From contig NZ_JAIWJA010000001.1 of assembly GCF_020515695.1 (NCBI RefSeq), forward strand, positions 434,001-498,000: 64,000 bases of DNA, read 5' to 3'. A program made the translations under genes and the position numbers. Below the pieces are notes generated by a model. It was not told the DNA's origin, did not search any database, and saw only the letters and a list, made by a program, of their open reading frames with translations. Shown in pieces: positions 8,603 to 19,325 of this stretch (position 1 is its first letter; each line of letters starts with the position of its first letter). The DNA comes from Pseudomonas sp. MWU16-30317. GTDB taxonomy: Bacteria; Pseudomonadota; Gammaproteobacteria; Pseudomonadales; Pseudomonadaceae.

Positions 8603-9216
8603 GCAGTCCTGCGCCCACCGCCGCCGCCATGGGGCTGACCCTTTGCCATACCTGCGGCCTGGCCTGCGTCGAAGGCACTCATCGTTGCCCGCGCTGCGAT
8701 GCCAGCGTGCACCCGCGCAAGCCCAACAGCATCACCCGCACCTGGGCACTGCTGCTGGCCAGCATGATTTTCTACATTCCCGCCAACCTGCTGCCGGTGA
8801 TGTATACCGATCTGTTCGGCAGTGGCGCCGAGAACACCATCATGAGCGGTGTGATCGAATTCTGGGAGGGCGGGTCCTGGGACATCGCCGTGTTGATTTT
8901 CGTCGCCAGCGTGGCGGTGCCTTGCATCAAGTTTCTGGTGCTCGGCACCTTGCTGGTGACTGCGCAGCGGCGCAGCCAGTGGGCCATGCGCGAGCGCTCG
9001 CGGTTGTACCGGTTCATCGAGCTGATCGGTTATTGGTCGATGCTCGATGTGCTGGTGGTGGCGTTGGTGGCGGCGCTGGTGCAGTTCCGCTCGCTGAGCA
9101 CCATCGAGCCGCGGCTGGGCATCCTGTTTTTTGGTTTCGTCGTTGTGCTGACCATGTTGGCAGCCATGAGTTTTGATCCCAGGCTGATCTGGGACGCAGA
9201 GGTTGAAGATGTCTGA
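8599..9216 (+). CDS. pqiA: PqiA-type membrane protein, second half
   Basis: The start is ATG 8599, with GGAGGAG about 5 bp upstream and an ATGA overlap with the preceding gene; the open frame continues upstream to 8080, but that part is a shadow. The 205 residues carry CHTCGLACVEGTHRCPRCDASV, two CxxC pairs, then four transmembrane segments including LLLASMIFYIPANLLPVMYT. It would pair with the first half to form a full PqiA unit. The pqiB start lies inside its last codons. Confidence 0.88.
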   Translation: MSSPAPTAAAMGLTLCHTCGLACVEGTHRCPRCDASVHPRKPNSITRTWALLLASMIFYIPANLLPVMYTDLFGSGAENTIMSGVIEFWEGGSWDIAVLIFVASVAVPCIKFLVLGTLLVTAQRRSQWAMRERSRLYRFIELIGYWSMLDVLVVALVAALVQFRSLSTIEPRLGILFFGFVVVLTMLAAMSFDPRLIWDAEVEDV

Positions 9217-10891
9217 ACCCGTTGCTGATCCTTCCCGCACGCCGGGCAATCCCGACGTTCGTCGGCGTCGCTTCAACGTTTCCCTGGTGTGGCTGGTGCC
9301 TATTGTCGCGGCCGTGATCGGGCTGTCGATGGTGGTGCACAACTCGCTGTCGGCCGGCCCCAAGATCACCGTCAGTTTCGAGACGGCCGAAGGATTGGAA
9401 GCCAACAAGACGCAGGTCAAGTACAAGAACGTGGTGATCGGCCAGGTGACTGCCATCGCCCTGAGCGAAGATCGCAACCGCGTGGTCGCGACCATCGAGC
9501 TCAAGGACTCGGCCAAGTCATTCACCACCGAAGACTCGCGCTTCTGGGTGGTACGCCCGCGCATCGGCGCTCAGGGGATCTCGGGCGTCGACACCTTGTT
9601 GTCGGGCGCCTTTATCAGTGCCGACCCTGGCGCCTCGAAACAGACCCGCAGCGATTTTCGCGGCCTGGAAATTCCGCCGCCCATTACCTATGGCCAGCGT
9701 GGCAAGCGCTTCAGCCTGCATGCCGACGACCTCGGTTCGCTGGACATCGGCTCGCCGGTCTACTACCGGCGCATTCAGGTTGGCCAGGTGGTGCAGGTGG
9801 GCTTGAGCCAGGACGGCAAGGGCGTCGACATCGAAGTGTTCGTCAATTCGCCCAACGATGAATTCGTCACCACCAATACCCGTTTCTGGAACGCCAGCGG
9901 CGTGGATATCAGCCTTGGTGCCGATGGCCTGAAGGTCAACACCCAGTCGGTGTCCTCGATCGTGTCCGGCGGCGTGGCGTTCGTCGAGCCGAAGTACAAT
10001 CCCGATCAGAAGCAAGCGGCGGAGATGACCAAGTTCGATCTGTTCGCCGATCAGCAAAGCGCCCTGGCGCCCCCGGACGGTACGCCGCGCTATATCCGCA
10101 TGCGCTTCGACCAGTCGCTGCGAGGCCTGACGGTCGGCTCGCAAGTTGAATTCCTGGGGGTCAACCTGGGCCGCGTGGTGTCGATCGACCTCGATTATGA
10201 CGCCAAGACCCAGACCTTCCCGACCATGGTCGGCGCGGTGATCTTCCCGGATCGGCTCGGCAAGGCCAACGACAAGCTCACGCAGATCGCCGGCAAGGGC
10301 AACGAGGATGCGCAGGCCGCCAAAATGCTCTCGGAGTTCGTCAAGCATGGCTTGCGGGCTCAGGCGCGCACCGGCAACCTGCTGACCGGGCAGTTGTATA
10401 TCTCCCTGGCGTTCCTGCCCAAGGTAGCGCCGGTGAACTTCGATATGTCTGCGCGGCCGCTGGAAATCCCCACCGCGCCGGGCAGCTTCGACAAGTTGCA
10501 GGAGCAGTTGCAGGCCATGGTCGACAAGGTCAGCAAGCTGCCGATCGAGCAGATTGCCGACAACCTCAACGGCAGCCTCGACGAAATGCACAAGACGCTT
10601 AGCCGCTTCAACGGTCAGGTCCTGCCGGAACTGGCCGATACCATGGCCCAGACGCGCAAGACCATGGCTGCCGCCGCCGACACCCTGGGCGATGATTCGC
10701 CGCAGCGTCAGCAGATCGGCCAGGCCATGGACGAAGTACAACGCACTGCACGCTCGGTGCGGGTACTGACCGACTTCCTCGGCCGCCATCCTGAATCGCT
10801 GATTCGCGGACGGGTGAGCGAAGGCTCGCCGGACGCCTATCGCTCCAGTGGCTCGTCTTCTCGTGATATTCAGTTGGAAACCAAACCATGA
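9209..10891 (+). CDS. pqiB: PqiB, multi-MCE-domain lipid-transport protein
   Basis: The start ATG 9209 overlaps the preceding stop; an in-frame TTG at 9203 is less likely. Its 560 residues begin with one N-terminal membrane anchor (LVWLVPIVAAVIGLSMVVH). Three MCE (mammalian cell entry) repeats follow, recognisable from YKNVVIGQVTAIALSEDRN, YYRRIQVGQVVQVGLSQDG and FLGVNLGRVVSIDLDYD. A long C-terminal helical region (PIEQIADNLNGSLDEMHKT) should form the periplasm-spanning needle, as in E. coli PqiB. It makes the hydrophobic tunnel between inner and outer membrane. Confidence 0.93.
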   Translation: MSEPVADPSRTPGNPDVRRRRFNVSLVWLVPIVAAVIGLSMVVHNSLSAGPKITVSFETAEGLEANKTQVKYKNVVIGQVTAIALSEDRNRVVATIELKDSAKSFTTEDSRFWVVRPRIGAQGISGVDTLLSGAFISADPGASKQTRSDFRGLEIPPPITYGQRGKRFSLHADDLGSLDIGSPVYYRRIQVGQVVQVGLSQDGKGVDIEVFVNSPNDEFVTTNTRFWNASGVDISLGADGLKVNTQSVSSIVSGGVAFVEPKYNPDQKQAAEMTKFDLFADQQSALAPPDGTPRYIRMRFDQSLRGLTVGSQVEFLGVNLGRVVSIDLDYDAKTQTFPTMVGAVIFPDRLGKANDKLTQIAGKGNEDAQAAKMLSEFVKHGLRAQARTGNLLTGQLYISLAFLPKVAPVNFDMSARPLEIPTAPGSFDKLQEQLQAMVDKVSKLPIEQIADNLNGSLDEMHKTLSRFNGQVLPELADTMAQTRKTMAAAADTLGDDSPQRQQIGQAMDEVQRTARSVRVLTDFLGRHPESLIRGRVSEGSPDAYRSSGSSSRDIQLETKP

Positions 10892-11496
10892 TGCTGCGTT
10901 ATCTGCTGCTGGGCACCACGCTGGGATTGGCGGCCTGTACGTCGCCGGCCACTCATTACTACACACTGGTGCCCACCACCGAATCGGCGCCCAAGGCGGT
11001 CACGCCCGCGGACTTTCAGTTCGAGCTGCTGACCGTGCGCATGCCGGTGCAGGTCGATCAGCCGCAGTTGGTGGTGCGCCAGGATCAGGGCCGGTTGGCC
11101 ATCCTCGATAACGAACGTTGGGGCGCGCCGCTGGCGGACGAGTTCCACGACGCCCTGGCGGCACAGATGGAACGCCAACTGGGTGTTCGCGATCTGTCGG
11201 GCTTGCCGAAAAATGCCGGGCAACCGGTGGTGTCGTTGCAGGCTGACGTGCGCCGGTTCGACAGCGTGCCTGGGCAGTACGCGCTGGTGGATGTGGTGTG
11301 GAGCCTGAGCCGTCGTGGCAATGACGACAGCAAGCGCACCACCCTGACCTGCGCAACGGTGGTGAAGGATAACGCCGGGGTCGATCTCAACAGCCTGGTG
11401 TTGGCGCATCAGAAAGCCATCGGTGATCTGGCGGCGCGCATTGCCGGCACGGCGCGGCAGTGGGCGGATAATCCTGCCGTTGGTTGCCCGCAGTAA
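10888..11496 (+). CDS. pqiC: PqiC, outer-membrane lipoprotein (ABC-type auxiliary family)
   Basis: The 202-residue protein has a lipoprotein signal peptide, LLGTTLGLAACTS, with the lipidated cysteine at residue 17. The mature part belongs to the YmbA/PqiC family (THYYTLVP near the N-terminus, VRMPVQVDQPQLVVRQ, NERWGAPLADEFHDAL). PqiC docks the PqiB needle to the outer membrane. The gene overlaps pqiB by ATGA and ends the operon; a REPIN follows. Confidence 0.9.
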   Translation: MMLRYLLLGTTLGLAACTSPATHYYTLVPTTESAPKAVTPADFQFELLTVRMPVQVDQPQLVVRQDQGRLAILDNERWGAPLADEFHDALAAQMERQLGVRDLSGLPKNAGQPVVSLQADVRRFDSVPGQYALVDVVWSLSRRGNDDSKRTTLTCATVVKDNAGVDLNSLVLAHQKAIGDLAARIAGTARQWADNPAVGCPQ

Positions 11497-11529
11497 GCGT
11501 TTTGTCAGGGATAGATGTGCAAGGCTATC

Positions 11530-11618
11530 GGCCTCTTCGCGGGCAAGCCTTGCTCCCACAGGTGTACGACTCAGGATCGGTTAACTCTGTGGGAGCAAGG
11601 CTTGCCCGCGAATAGGCC
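11530..11618. repeat. REPIN between pqi and mux operons
   Basis: The arms 11530-11561 and 11587-11618 pair almost perfectly (core TTCGCGGGCAAGCCTTGCTC), with spacer words GTACGACTCAGGATCG shared with the other REPINs in the window. It sits between co-directed operons and could separate their transcripts, though no run of T follows either arm. Confidence 0.92.
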
Positions 11619-11752
11619 TGTACATTCAGCCCACATCCCTGAGGCCCGCCACCCCCCTCCATATTTCCTGCACAATTCTTGCCTAATCTCCATCCTGTTC
11701 GCGGGCATTGCTGTGTGCCTGCCTCGTATTTCAGCCTTGCAGAAGTGTATCA

Positions 11753-12976
11753 ATGACCCAAACTCCGGCTGCCCGATCTCGCTCCCGTAAACCCCTGCTC
11801 CTCACCGTGCTGTGCATTGCCGTGCTGGGTGGGGCTTACCTGATCTACACGCATTCCTCCAGCCCTGACTCGGCGCCAGGCGGCATGGCCGCAGGCGGCC
11901 GTCGGGGGCCGGGCGGGCCGGGCATGGGCATGAACGCCACCATCAGCGTCGCCACTGGTCAGGCCGGGCTGGCCGACGTGCCGGTGATCCAGCAGGCGCT
12001 CGGTACGGTGATCCCCAACTATTCGGTGACGGTGACCAGCCGCGTCGACGGCGAACTGCAGGCGGTGTACTTCACCGAAGGCCAGTACGTGAAAAAGGGC
12101 CAGTTGCTGGCGCAGATCGACCCCCGTGCCTACCAGGCCACCCTGGATCAATACAAAGGCGCGCTGGAAGAAAACAACGCACTGCTCAAGAGCGCGCAGC
12201 TCACCGTCGAGCGCTACAAGCGTCTGTACGCCAAGGACTCCTTGGCCAAGCAAGACCTCGACACCCAGGTCGCCACCGTCGGCCAATACGCCGGTGCGGC
12301 CAAGACCGACCAGGCGCAGATCGATGCCGCCAAGCTCAACCTGCAATACGCGCGCATCGTCTCGCCCATCGATGGCTACGTCGGCCTGCGCCTGGTCGAT
12401 CCGGGCAATATCGTGCAGTCCGGGAGCACCACCGGCATCGTCACCGTCACCCAGACCAACCCGATCGGCGTGACCTTCAGCCTGCCTCAGGCGCAACTCG
12501 CCAGCCTGCTGCCCAAGGTGCGCCAGGGCCAGGCGCTGAGCGTGCAGGCCATGGATCAACTCGGCACCGCAGTGCTGGCCACCGGCACCCTGAAGTTCAT
12601 CAGCAACGAGATCGACACCAGCACCGGCAGCATCAAGCTCAAGGCTGTGTTCGACAATCCGGACGAGAAGCTCTACCCCAATCAGTTCGTCAACGTGAAG
12701 CTGCAGACCGACACTCTGAAGAGCGCTGTGGTCATCCCTGCGGCGGCGGTACAGTTGAGCTCCGGTGGGCACTTTGTCTATGTGGTCAAGGACGGCAAGG
12801 CCAACCGCAAGGCGGTGCAGGTCGGGCCGAATATCGATGAGCGCACGGTGATCACCGACGGCATCGCCAATGGCGATCAGGTCGTTACCCGGGGTATCGA
12901 TCACCTGCGCGACGGCGCAGCGGTGGAGATCGAAAAACCCGCCGCCGACAAGACGGCAGGCGCCAAAGCCCCATGA
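11753..12976 (+). CDS. muxA: RND efflux periplasmic adaptor MuxA/MdtA-like
   Basis: The protein has 407 residues from ATG 11753; the longer frame from 11708 has no support. One N-terminal anchor ([19 protein letters not shown]) is followed by a glycine-rich linker with [18 protein letters not shown]. Next come the biotinyl-lipoyl and hairpin domains ([30 protein letters not shown] split across the lipoyl half-motif) and the beta-barrel. It links the inner-membrane RND pump to the outer-membrane channel. Gene order adaptor-RND-RND-OMF matches muxABC-opmB of P. aeruginosa and mdtABC of E. coli. Confidence 0.9.
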   Translation: MTQTPAARSRSRKPLLLTVLCIAVLGGAYLIYTHSSSPDSAPGGMAAGGRRGPGGPGMGMNATISVATGQAGLADVPVIQQALGTVIPNYSVTVTSRVDGELQAVYFTEGQYVKKGQLLAQIDPRAYQATLDQYKGALEENNALLKSAQLTVERYKRLYAKDSLAKQDLDTQVATVGQYAGAAKTDQAQIDAAKLNLQYARIVSPIDGYVGLRLVDPGNIVQSGSTTGIVTVTQTNPIGVTFSLPQAQLASLLPKVRQGQALSVQAMDQLGTAVLATGTLKFISNEIDTSTGSIKLKAVFDNPDEKLYPNQFVNVKLQTDTLKSAVVIPAAAVQLSSGGHFVYVVKDGKANRKAVQVGPNIDERTVITDGIANGDQVVTRGIDHLRDGAAVEIEKPAADKTAGAKAP

Positions 12977-15900
12977 ATCCATCACGGCTGTTTATCGAGC
13001 GCCCGGTCGCCACGGTGTTGCTGATGGTGGCGGTGTTGCTGTCGGGGATTTTTGCCTACCGGCTGTTGTCCACCTCGGCGCTGCCGGAAGTCGATTACCC
13101 GACCATCCAGGTCTCGACCCTCTATCCCGGCGCCAGCTCCAACGTGCTGGCCTCGGCGGTGACTGCACCGCTGGAGCGTCAGCTGGGGCAGATGGCCGGG
13201 CTGTCGCAGATGTACTCGGTGAGCTCGGCAGGCTCCTCGGTCATTACTCTCAAGTTCTCGCTCGACCTGTCGCTGGACGTCGCCGAGCAGGAAGTCCAGG
13301 CCGCGATCAACGCCGCCGACAGCCTGCTGCCGACCGACTTGCCCAACCCGCCCACCTACAAAAAGGTCAACCCCGCCGACACCGCGGTGCTGACCATTGC
13401 CGCGACCTCGGACAGCCTGCCGCTGACCCGTGTGCAGGACCTGGTCAACACCCGGGTGGCGCTCAAGCTGTCGCAGATTTCCGGCGTGGGCCTGGTCAGC
13501 CTGGCCGGAGGTCAGCAGCCAGCGGTCAAGATCGAAGTCAACCCGGTAGCGCTGGCCGCTCACGGCCTGACTCTCGAAGACGTCTACACCAAGGTCAACG
13601 CCGCTAACGTCAACGGCTCCAAGGGTGGTTTCGACGGCCCGGCGCACTCGATTACCATCGATGCCAACGACCAGTTGCGCGATGCGTCCGAATACGGCGA
13701 GCTGGTGCTGGCCTATGAAAACGGCGCCGCGCTGCGTCTCAAAGACGTCGCCACCACCGCCGAAGCGCCCCAGGACCAATACCTGTCGGCCACCGCCAAC
13801 GGTCAGCCGGCGATCGTCGTCAACGTGCAGCGCCAACCCGGCGCCAACGTCATCGACGTGGTCGACAACATCAAGGCGCAACTGCCGACCTTGCAAAAGG
13901 CCCTGCCGGACTCGGTGCAACTGGCGGTGATCAACGACCGCACGCAAACCATCCGCGCCTCGATCAAGGACGTGCAGATCGAGCTGATGCTGTCCATCGG
14001 CCTGGTGGTGCTGGTGACGTTCGTGTTCCTCGGCAACCTCACCGCCACGCTGATCCCCAGTGTCGCGGTGCCGCTGTCGCTGGTCGGCACCTTCGGCGTC
14101 ATGTACCTGGCCGGATTCAGCCTCAACAACCTGACACTGATGGCGCTCACCATTGCCACCGGCTTCGTGATCGACGATGCCATCGTCGTGGTCGAGAACA
14201 TTTCGCGGCATCTGGAGGAGGGCGAGACGCCCATGGTGGCCGCGCTCAAGGGCTCCCAGGAGATCGGCTTCACCATCATCTCGCTGACCGTATCGCTGAT
14301 CGCGGTGCTGATCCCGCTGCTGTTCATGGGCGATGTAGTCGGCCGGCTGTTCCGCGAATTCGCCATCACCCTGGCGGTGGCGATTCTGGTGTCGATGGTC
14401 ATTTCCCTGACCCTCACGCCGATGCTGTGCGCACACCTGTTGCGCCATGTCGAAAAAGACCAGCAAAGCCGCTTTGCCGCCTGGGGCGATCGCCAGTACC
14501 AGCGCGTGCTCGACGGCTATGATCGCGGCCTGTTGTGGGTGCTCGATCATCAGCGCCTGACGCTGCTGGTGGCGGTCGCCACCGTGGCGCTGACGGCGCT
14601 GCTGTACCTCATCGTGCCCAAGGGCTTTTTCCCGCCAGAAGACACCGGCTTGCTGCAGGGTTTTACCCGCGCCTCCCAGGACGTGTCGTTCAGCGAAATG
14701 GCGCGCCGTCAGCAGGCGCTGGTCGAGGTGGTGCGTCAGGACCCGGCGGTGCAATCGGTGTCCTCGACCATCGGTGTCGATGGCACCAACGCCTCGCTCA
14801 ACAACGGCCGGCTGCAGATCGAGCTCAAGCCGTTCGACGAACGCAGCGACACCGCCGATGCAATCATCAAGCGCTTGCAGCAGTCCACCGCCAGCGTCGC
14901 GGGCATGCAGCTGAATCTCACCAGTTCCCAGGACCTGACGGTGGATGATCAGCTGACGCCTAGCCAGTATCAGTTCACCCTGGACGATGCCGACAGCGCC
15001 AATCTGGCGGCCTTGATTCCCAAGCTTATGGCCAAGCTGCAGAACCGCCCGGAGCTCCGTGATGTCGTCGATAACCTTCAGGATCAGGGGCTGGTTGCCT
15101 ATGTCGAGTTGGATCGGGCAGCGGCCATGCGTTACGGTATCACCGCATCCGATGTGGATACGGCGCTGTACAACGCCTTCGGTCAGCGTCTGATTTCGAC
15201 CATCTTCACTCAGTCCAACCAGTACCGCGTGGTGCTGCAGGTGCCGGGTCGCTTCCAGAATTCCATGGAGGCCTTCGACCATATCTATCTGGCGGCGGCC
15301 AACGCGTCGACCAGCACCAGCACCAGCACCGCCAGTACCAGTACCAGTACCGGTTCGAGCAGCACTGCAACCACGGGCTCGACCAGCAGCACGACCACCG
15401 CCAACACCCCGGCCTCGATGGTGCGCCTGACCGACATCGCCAAGGTCGGCCAGCGTACCGGCGCCCTGAGCCTGGCGCGCCTGGATCAGTTTCCGGCCGT
15501 GACGCTGTCGTTCAACCTGGCCGACGGCTACTCGCTGGAGCAAGCGCAGCAGGCCATCAGCAGCGTGATGACCGAGCTGCAGGCACCGTCCAGTATCACT
15601 TTGCGTTATCAGGGCGCCGCCGCTGCCTTCCAGGCCGCGACGGGCAACACCCTGTGGCTGATTCTGGCGGCGCTGGTGACCATGTACATCGTGCTGGGCA
15701 TGCTCTACGAGAGCTTCATCCACCCGGTGACCATCCTCTCGACCTTGCCATCGGCGGCTATCGGCGCGCTGCTGGCGTTGCTGCTGTGTGGCACCGAGTT
15801 CAGCCTGATTGCCTTGATCGGCGTGATTCTGCTGATCGGTATCGTCAAGAAGAACGCCATCATGATGATCGACTTCGCCCTCGAGGGCCGTCAGCACCAG

Positions 15901-16188
15901 CACCTCAGCGCCCGCGACGCGATCCATCGCGCTTGCCTGCTGCGCTTGCGGCCGATCCTGATGACCACGCTGGCGGCGTTGTTCGGCGCCTTGCCGTTGA
16001 TGCTGGCCACCGGCGCCGGCGCCGAATTGCGCCGGCCGTTGGGGCTGGTGATCGTCGGCGGTCTGCTGCTCAGCCAGTTGCTGACGCTGTTCACCACGCC
16101 GGTCATCTATCTGTTGTTCGATGGCCTGTCGGAGCGCGCGCGTGCCCGATTCGGTCGCCGCAATGATCAGGCAAGGATCACGCCGTGA
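12973..16188 (+). CDS. muxB: RND efflux transporter MuxB/MdtB-like, with Ser/Thr-rich insert
   Basis: This is a 1071-residue HAE-family proton-driven pump subunit, overlapping muxA by ATGA. It starts with the usual [19 protein letters not shown] and carries the proton-relay aspartates in [19 protein letters not shown] (TM4) and the TM10 lysine in [17 protein letters not shown]. MdtB-type proteins are usually about 1040 residues. The extra length is an insert at residues 778-815 made almost only of Ser, Thr, Ala and Gly, in the second periplasmic half. It should form a heteromultimer with the next gene product. Confidence 0.93.
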   Translation: MNPSRLFIERPVATVLLMVAVLLSGIFAYRLLSTSALPEVDYPTIQVSTLYPGASSNVLASAVTAPLERQLGQMAGLSQMYSVSSAGSSVITLKFSLDLSLDVAEQEVQAAINAADSLLPTDLPNPPTYKKVNPADTAVLTIAATSDSLPLTRVQDLVNTRVALKLSQISGVGLVSLAGGQQPAVKIEVNPVALAAHGLTLEDVYTKVNAANVNGSKGGFDGPAHSITIDANDQLRDASEYGELVLAYENGAALRLKDVATTAEAPQDQYLSATANGQPAIVVNVQRQPGANVIDVVDNIKAQLPTLQKALPDSVQLAVINDRTQTIRASIKDVQIELMLSIGLVVLVTFVFLGNLTATLIPSVAVPLSLVGTFGVMYLAGFSLNNLTLMALTIATGFVIDDAIVVVENISRHLEEGETPMVAALKGSQEIGFTIISLTVSLIAVLIPLLFMGDVVGRLFREFAITLAVAILVSMVISLTLTPMLCAHLLRHVEKDQQSRFAAWGDRQYQRVLDGYDRGLLWVLDHQRLTLLVAVATVALTALLYLIVPKGFFPPEDTGLLQGFTRASQDVSFSEMARRQQALVEVVRQDPAVQSVSSTIGVDGTNASLNNGRLQIELKPFDERSDTADAIIKRLQQSTASVAGMQLNLTSSQDLTVDDQLTPSQYQFTLDDADSANLAALIPKLMAKLQNRPELRDVVDNLQDQGLVAYVELDRAAAMRYGITASDVDTALYNAFGQRLISTIFTQSNQYRVVLQVPGRFQNSMEAFDHIYLAAANASTSTSTSTASTSTSTGSSSTATTGSTSSTTTANTPASMVRLTDIAKVGQRTGALSLARLDQFPAVTLSFNLADGYSLEQAQQAISSVMTELQAPSSITLRYQGAAAAFQAATGNTLWLILAALVTMYIVLGMLYESFIHPVTILSTLPSAAIGALLALLLCGTEFSLIALIGVILLIGIVKKNAIMMIDFALEGRQHQHLSARDAIHRACLLRLRPILMTTLAALFGALPLMLATGAGAELRRPLGLVIVGGLLLSQLLTLFTTPVIYLLFDGLSERARARFGRRNDQARITP

Positions 16189-19100
16189 GCCGCCCGCTGA
16201 ACCTGTCGCGGTTCTTTATCCGGCGGCCCGTGGCGACGCTGCTGCTGAGCCTGAGCATCACCCTGGCCGGTGTACTCGGCTTCGTCCTGCTGCCGGTGGC
16301 GCCGCTGCCGCAGGTGGACTTCCCCACGGTGATCGTCAGTGCCAGCCTGCCTGGCGCCAGCCCGGAAACCATGGCCGCCACCGTGGCCACGCCCTTGGAG
16401 CGCAGCCTCGGGACCATCGCCGGGATCACCGAGATGACCTCGAGCAGCGGTCAGGGCTCCACCAGCCTGGTGCTGCAATTCGGCCTGGACCGCGACATCA
16501 ACGGTGCCGCCCGCGATGTGCAGGCGGCCATCAATGCTTCGCGCAGCTTGCTGCCCAGCTCAATGCCGTCGCTGCCGACCTACCGCAAGGCCAACCCTTC
16601 GGACGCGCCGATCATCATGCTCGCGCTGACCTCGCCGACCCGCAGCCGCGGCGAGCTGTACGACCTGGCCTACAGCACGCTGCAACAGAAGATCGCTCAG
16701 GTCACGGGCGTTGGCGAAGTGTCGGTGCGCGGTGGTTCGCTGCCCGCCGTGCGCATCGATTTGCAGCCCCAGCAGCTGGCCCACGCCGGCATCTCGTTGG
16801 ACACCGTGCGCACGGCGATCAGCAACGCCACCAAGGCCAAGCCCAAGGGCATTCTTCAGGGTGACGGCCAGCACTGGATGATCGACAGCAACGACCAGCT
16901 CGATCAGGCCGATCAATACCGGGCGCTGGTGGTCAGCTATCAGGACGGCGCTGCGGTGCATCTGGGCGATGTTGCCAACGTCTACGATTCGGTGGAGGAC
17001 ACCTTCGTCGGTGGTTACTTCAACGGCCAGCCGTCGGTGACCTTGGGTGTGACGCGTTCGGCGGGCGCCAACATGCTGCAGACCATCGACAGCATCAAGG
17101 CGCTGATGCCGCAGCTGCAGGCGATGGTGCCGGGTGATGTACAGCTGGCGACCATGATCGATCGTTCCACCACGGTGCGTTCTTCGCTGCACGATACCGA
17201 GGAGACCCTGCTGATCGCCGTGCTGCTGGTGATCGTGGTGGTCTTCGTGTTTTTGCGCAACGCGCGCGCGACCTTGATCCCCGCTGTGGTGTTGCCGGTC
17301 TCCTTGATCGGCACCTGCGCGGTGATGTACCTGGTGGGCTACAGCCTCGACAATCTGTCGCTGATGGCGTTGATCATCTGCACCGGTTTTGTGGTGGACG
17401 ACGCCATCGTGGTGCTGGAAAACATCGCGCGCTATCAGGAGCAGGGCATGCGCCCGCTGCGGGCAGCGCTGATGGGCACCCGGGAAGTGGGCTTTACCGT
17501 GCTGTCGATGACGGTTTCGTTGATAGCGGTGTTCATTCCGATCCTGCTGATGGGCGACATCGTCGGGCGCTTGTTCAGGGAGTTCGCCGTGACGCTCAGC
17601 GTGGCGCTGGTGCTGTCGATGGTGGTGTCGCTGACCTTGACCCCGGTGCTGTGCGTGCTGGTGTTGCGTCAGCCCGATCATCAAAAGCCGGTGCCGCGCC
17701 TGTATCAGTGGGTCGAGCGCGGCTTGCAGGCGTTGCAGGATGCCTATCTGGCGGCGCTGGTGTGGGTCATGCGTCATCGCCTGCTGACGCTGTTCAGCCT
17801 GCTGCTGACGGTGATGCTCAACGTCTACCTGTACGCCACGGTGCAGAAGGGTTTCTTCCCGGCTCAGGACACCGGGGTGCTCATGGGCGCCGTGCGCGGC
17901 GACCAGAACACCTCGTTCCAGGCCCTGGAACCACAGTTGGTGAAGATCGCCAAGGCCATCGCCGCCGACCCGGATGTCGAGGCGGTCAACACTTCCACCG
18001 GCAGCGGTGGTTTCGGTTCGCGCAACACGGGGATGTTCTTCATCCGCCTCAAGGACTACAAATTGCGCAAGGACACCGCTCAGGTGATCGCCAATCGCCT
18101 GAGCATGGCCAACAGCAAGACCGCCGGCATCCAGGTGTTCATGATGCCCGCCGAAGATATCCACATCGGTGGCCGCAGCGCTAACGCGACCTATCAGTTC
18201 AGCGTGCGCGCCGACGACCTCGACGTGCTGCGGCTGTGGACGCCCAAGGTCGAGGCGGCGTTGCGCAGTTTGCCGCAGCTGACCGGTATCGACTCCGATT
18301 CGCAGACTGGCGGTCAAGAGATCAAGCTGCACATCGATCGCGCCGCCGCCAGCCGCCTGGGAGTGAGCACCAGCGACATCGACGATCTGCTCAACAATGC
18401 CTTCAGCCAGCGCCAGGTCGCCACGCTGTACAAAACCATGAATCAGTACCACGTGATCATGGGCCTTGACCCGGCGTACACCCAGGATCCGACCATGCTG
18501 GCGCGGATGTATGTGGTCAACAGCGACCAGCAGCAGATCCCGTTGACCGCCTTCGCCTCGTTCAGCCCGGACAACGCGCCGCTGTCGGTGGCGCACCAGG
18601 GCCAGTCGGCGACCAGCACCGTGGCTTTCAACCTGGCCGATGGCGTATCGCTGGAGCAGGCCACTGCGGCTATCGATGGCGCCATCGACAAGCTCGGTAT
18701 GCCGCGCGATGTGCAGGTGGGTTTCGCTGGTACCGCCCAGGCCTTCGCGGCGCTGGCCAAGAGCATGCCGTGGCTGATCCTCGCGGCGCTGCTGGCGGTG
18801 TATATCGTCCTCGGCGTGCTGTACGAGAGCTATGTGCATCCGCTGACCATTCTGTCGACCTTGCCCTCGGCCGGGGTCGGTGCCTTGCTGTTGATGAAGG
18901 TCACCAATATGCAGCTGACGGTGATCGCCTTGATCGGCATCTTGCTGTTGATCGGCATCGTCAAGAAGAACGCCATCATGATGATCGACTTCGCCTTGAT
19001 GGCCGAACGCGAGCAGGGCCTGAGCCCCGAGCAGGCAATCATCGAAGCCTGCCGCATGCGTCTGCGGCCGATCCTGATGACCACCCTGGCAGCGTTCTTC

Positions 19101-19304
19101 GGCGCCTTGCCCATGGCCCTGGGCAGTGGCGGCGACGCCGACTTGCGTAAACCCATGGGCATGGCGATCGCCGGCGGCCTGGCGCTCAGCCAGTTGCTGA
19201 CGTTGTTCACGACCCCCGTGGTGTACCTGTATCTAGACCGCCTGAGCCGTGCCACTCGGCAGCTGTGGCATACCCGTATTCGCCGCTCGCACGCCGCCGG
19301 CTGA
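16185..19304 (+). CDS. muxC: RND efflux transporter MuxC/MdtC-like
   Basis: This is the second RND subunit, of 1039 residues, overlapping muxB by ATGA. It begins [20 protein letters not shown]. The relay motif is [19 protein letters not shown] and the TM10 motif [18 protein letters not shown]. It has no counterpart of the Ser/Thr insert seen in muxB. In MdtBC-type pumps, B and C make a mixed trimer with distinct roles; here both retain the proton-relay residues. Confidence 0.94.
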   Translation: MSRPLNLSRFFIRRPVATLLLSLSITLAGVLGFVLLPVAPLPQVDFPTVIVSASLPGASPETMAATVATPLERSLGTIAGITEMTSSSGQGSTSLVLQFGLDRDINGAARDVQAAINASRSLLPSSMPSLPTYRKANPSDAPIIMLALTSPTRSRGELYDLAYSTLQQKIAQVTGVGEVSVRGGSLPAVRIDLQPQQLAHAGISLDTVRTAISNATKAKPKGILQGDGQHWMIDSNDQLDQADQYRALVVSYQDGAAVHLGDVANVYDSVEDTFVGGYFNGQPSVTLGVTRSAGANMLQTIDSIKALMPQLQAMVPGDVQLATMIDRSTTVRSSLHDTEETLLIAVLLVIVVVFVFLRNARATLIPAVVLPVSLIGTCAVMYLVGYSLDNLSLMALIICTGFVVDDAIVVLENIARYQEQGMRPLRAALMGTREVGFTVLSMTVSLIAVFIPILLMGDIVGRLFREFAVTLSVALVLSMVVSLTLTPVLCVLVLRQPDHQKPVPRLYQWVERGLQALQDAYLAALVWVMRHRLLTLFSLLLTVMLNVYLYATVQKGFFPAQDTGVLMGAVRGDQNTSFQALEPQLVKIAKAIAADPDVEAVNTSTGSGGFGSRNTGMFFIRLKDYKLRKDTAQVIANRLSMANSKTAGIQVFMMPAEDIHIGGRSANATYQFSVRADDLDVLRLWTPKVEAALRSLPQLTGIDSDSQTGGQEIKLHIDRAAASRLGVSTSDIDDLLNNAFSQRQVATLYKTMNQYHVIMGLDPAYTQDPTMLARMYVVNSDQQQIPLTAFASFSPDNAPLSVAHQGQSATSTVAFNLADGVSLEQATAAIDGAIDKLGMPRDVQVGFAGTAQAFAALAKSMPWLILAALLAVYIVLGVLYESYVHPLTILSTLPSAGVGALLLMKVTNMQLTVIALIGILLLIGIVKKNAIMMIDFALMAEREQGLSPEQAIIEACRMRLRPILMTTLAAFFGALPMALGSGGDADLRKPMGMAIAGGLALSQLLTLFTTPVVYLYLDRLSRATRQLWHTRIRRSHAAG

Positions 19305-19325
19305 TTGACTGATGAAGGTTATCCC

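Noticed and set aside
12982..15927. 981-residue minus-strand open frame opposite muxB
   Set aside because: Shadow of a definite RND gene; His/Gln/Arg-rich low-complexity product.
16560..18839. 759-residue minus-strand open frame opposite muxC
   Set aside because: Same reasoning as for the muxB shadow; no start signal or domain.
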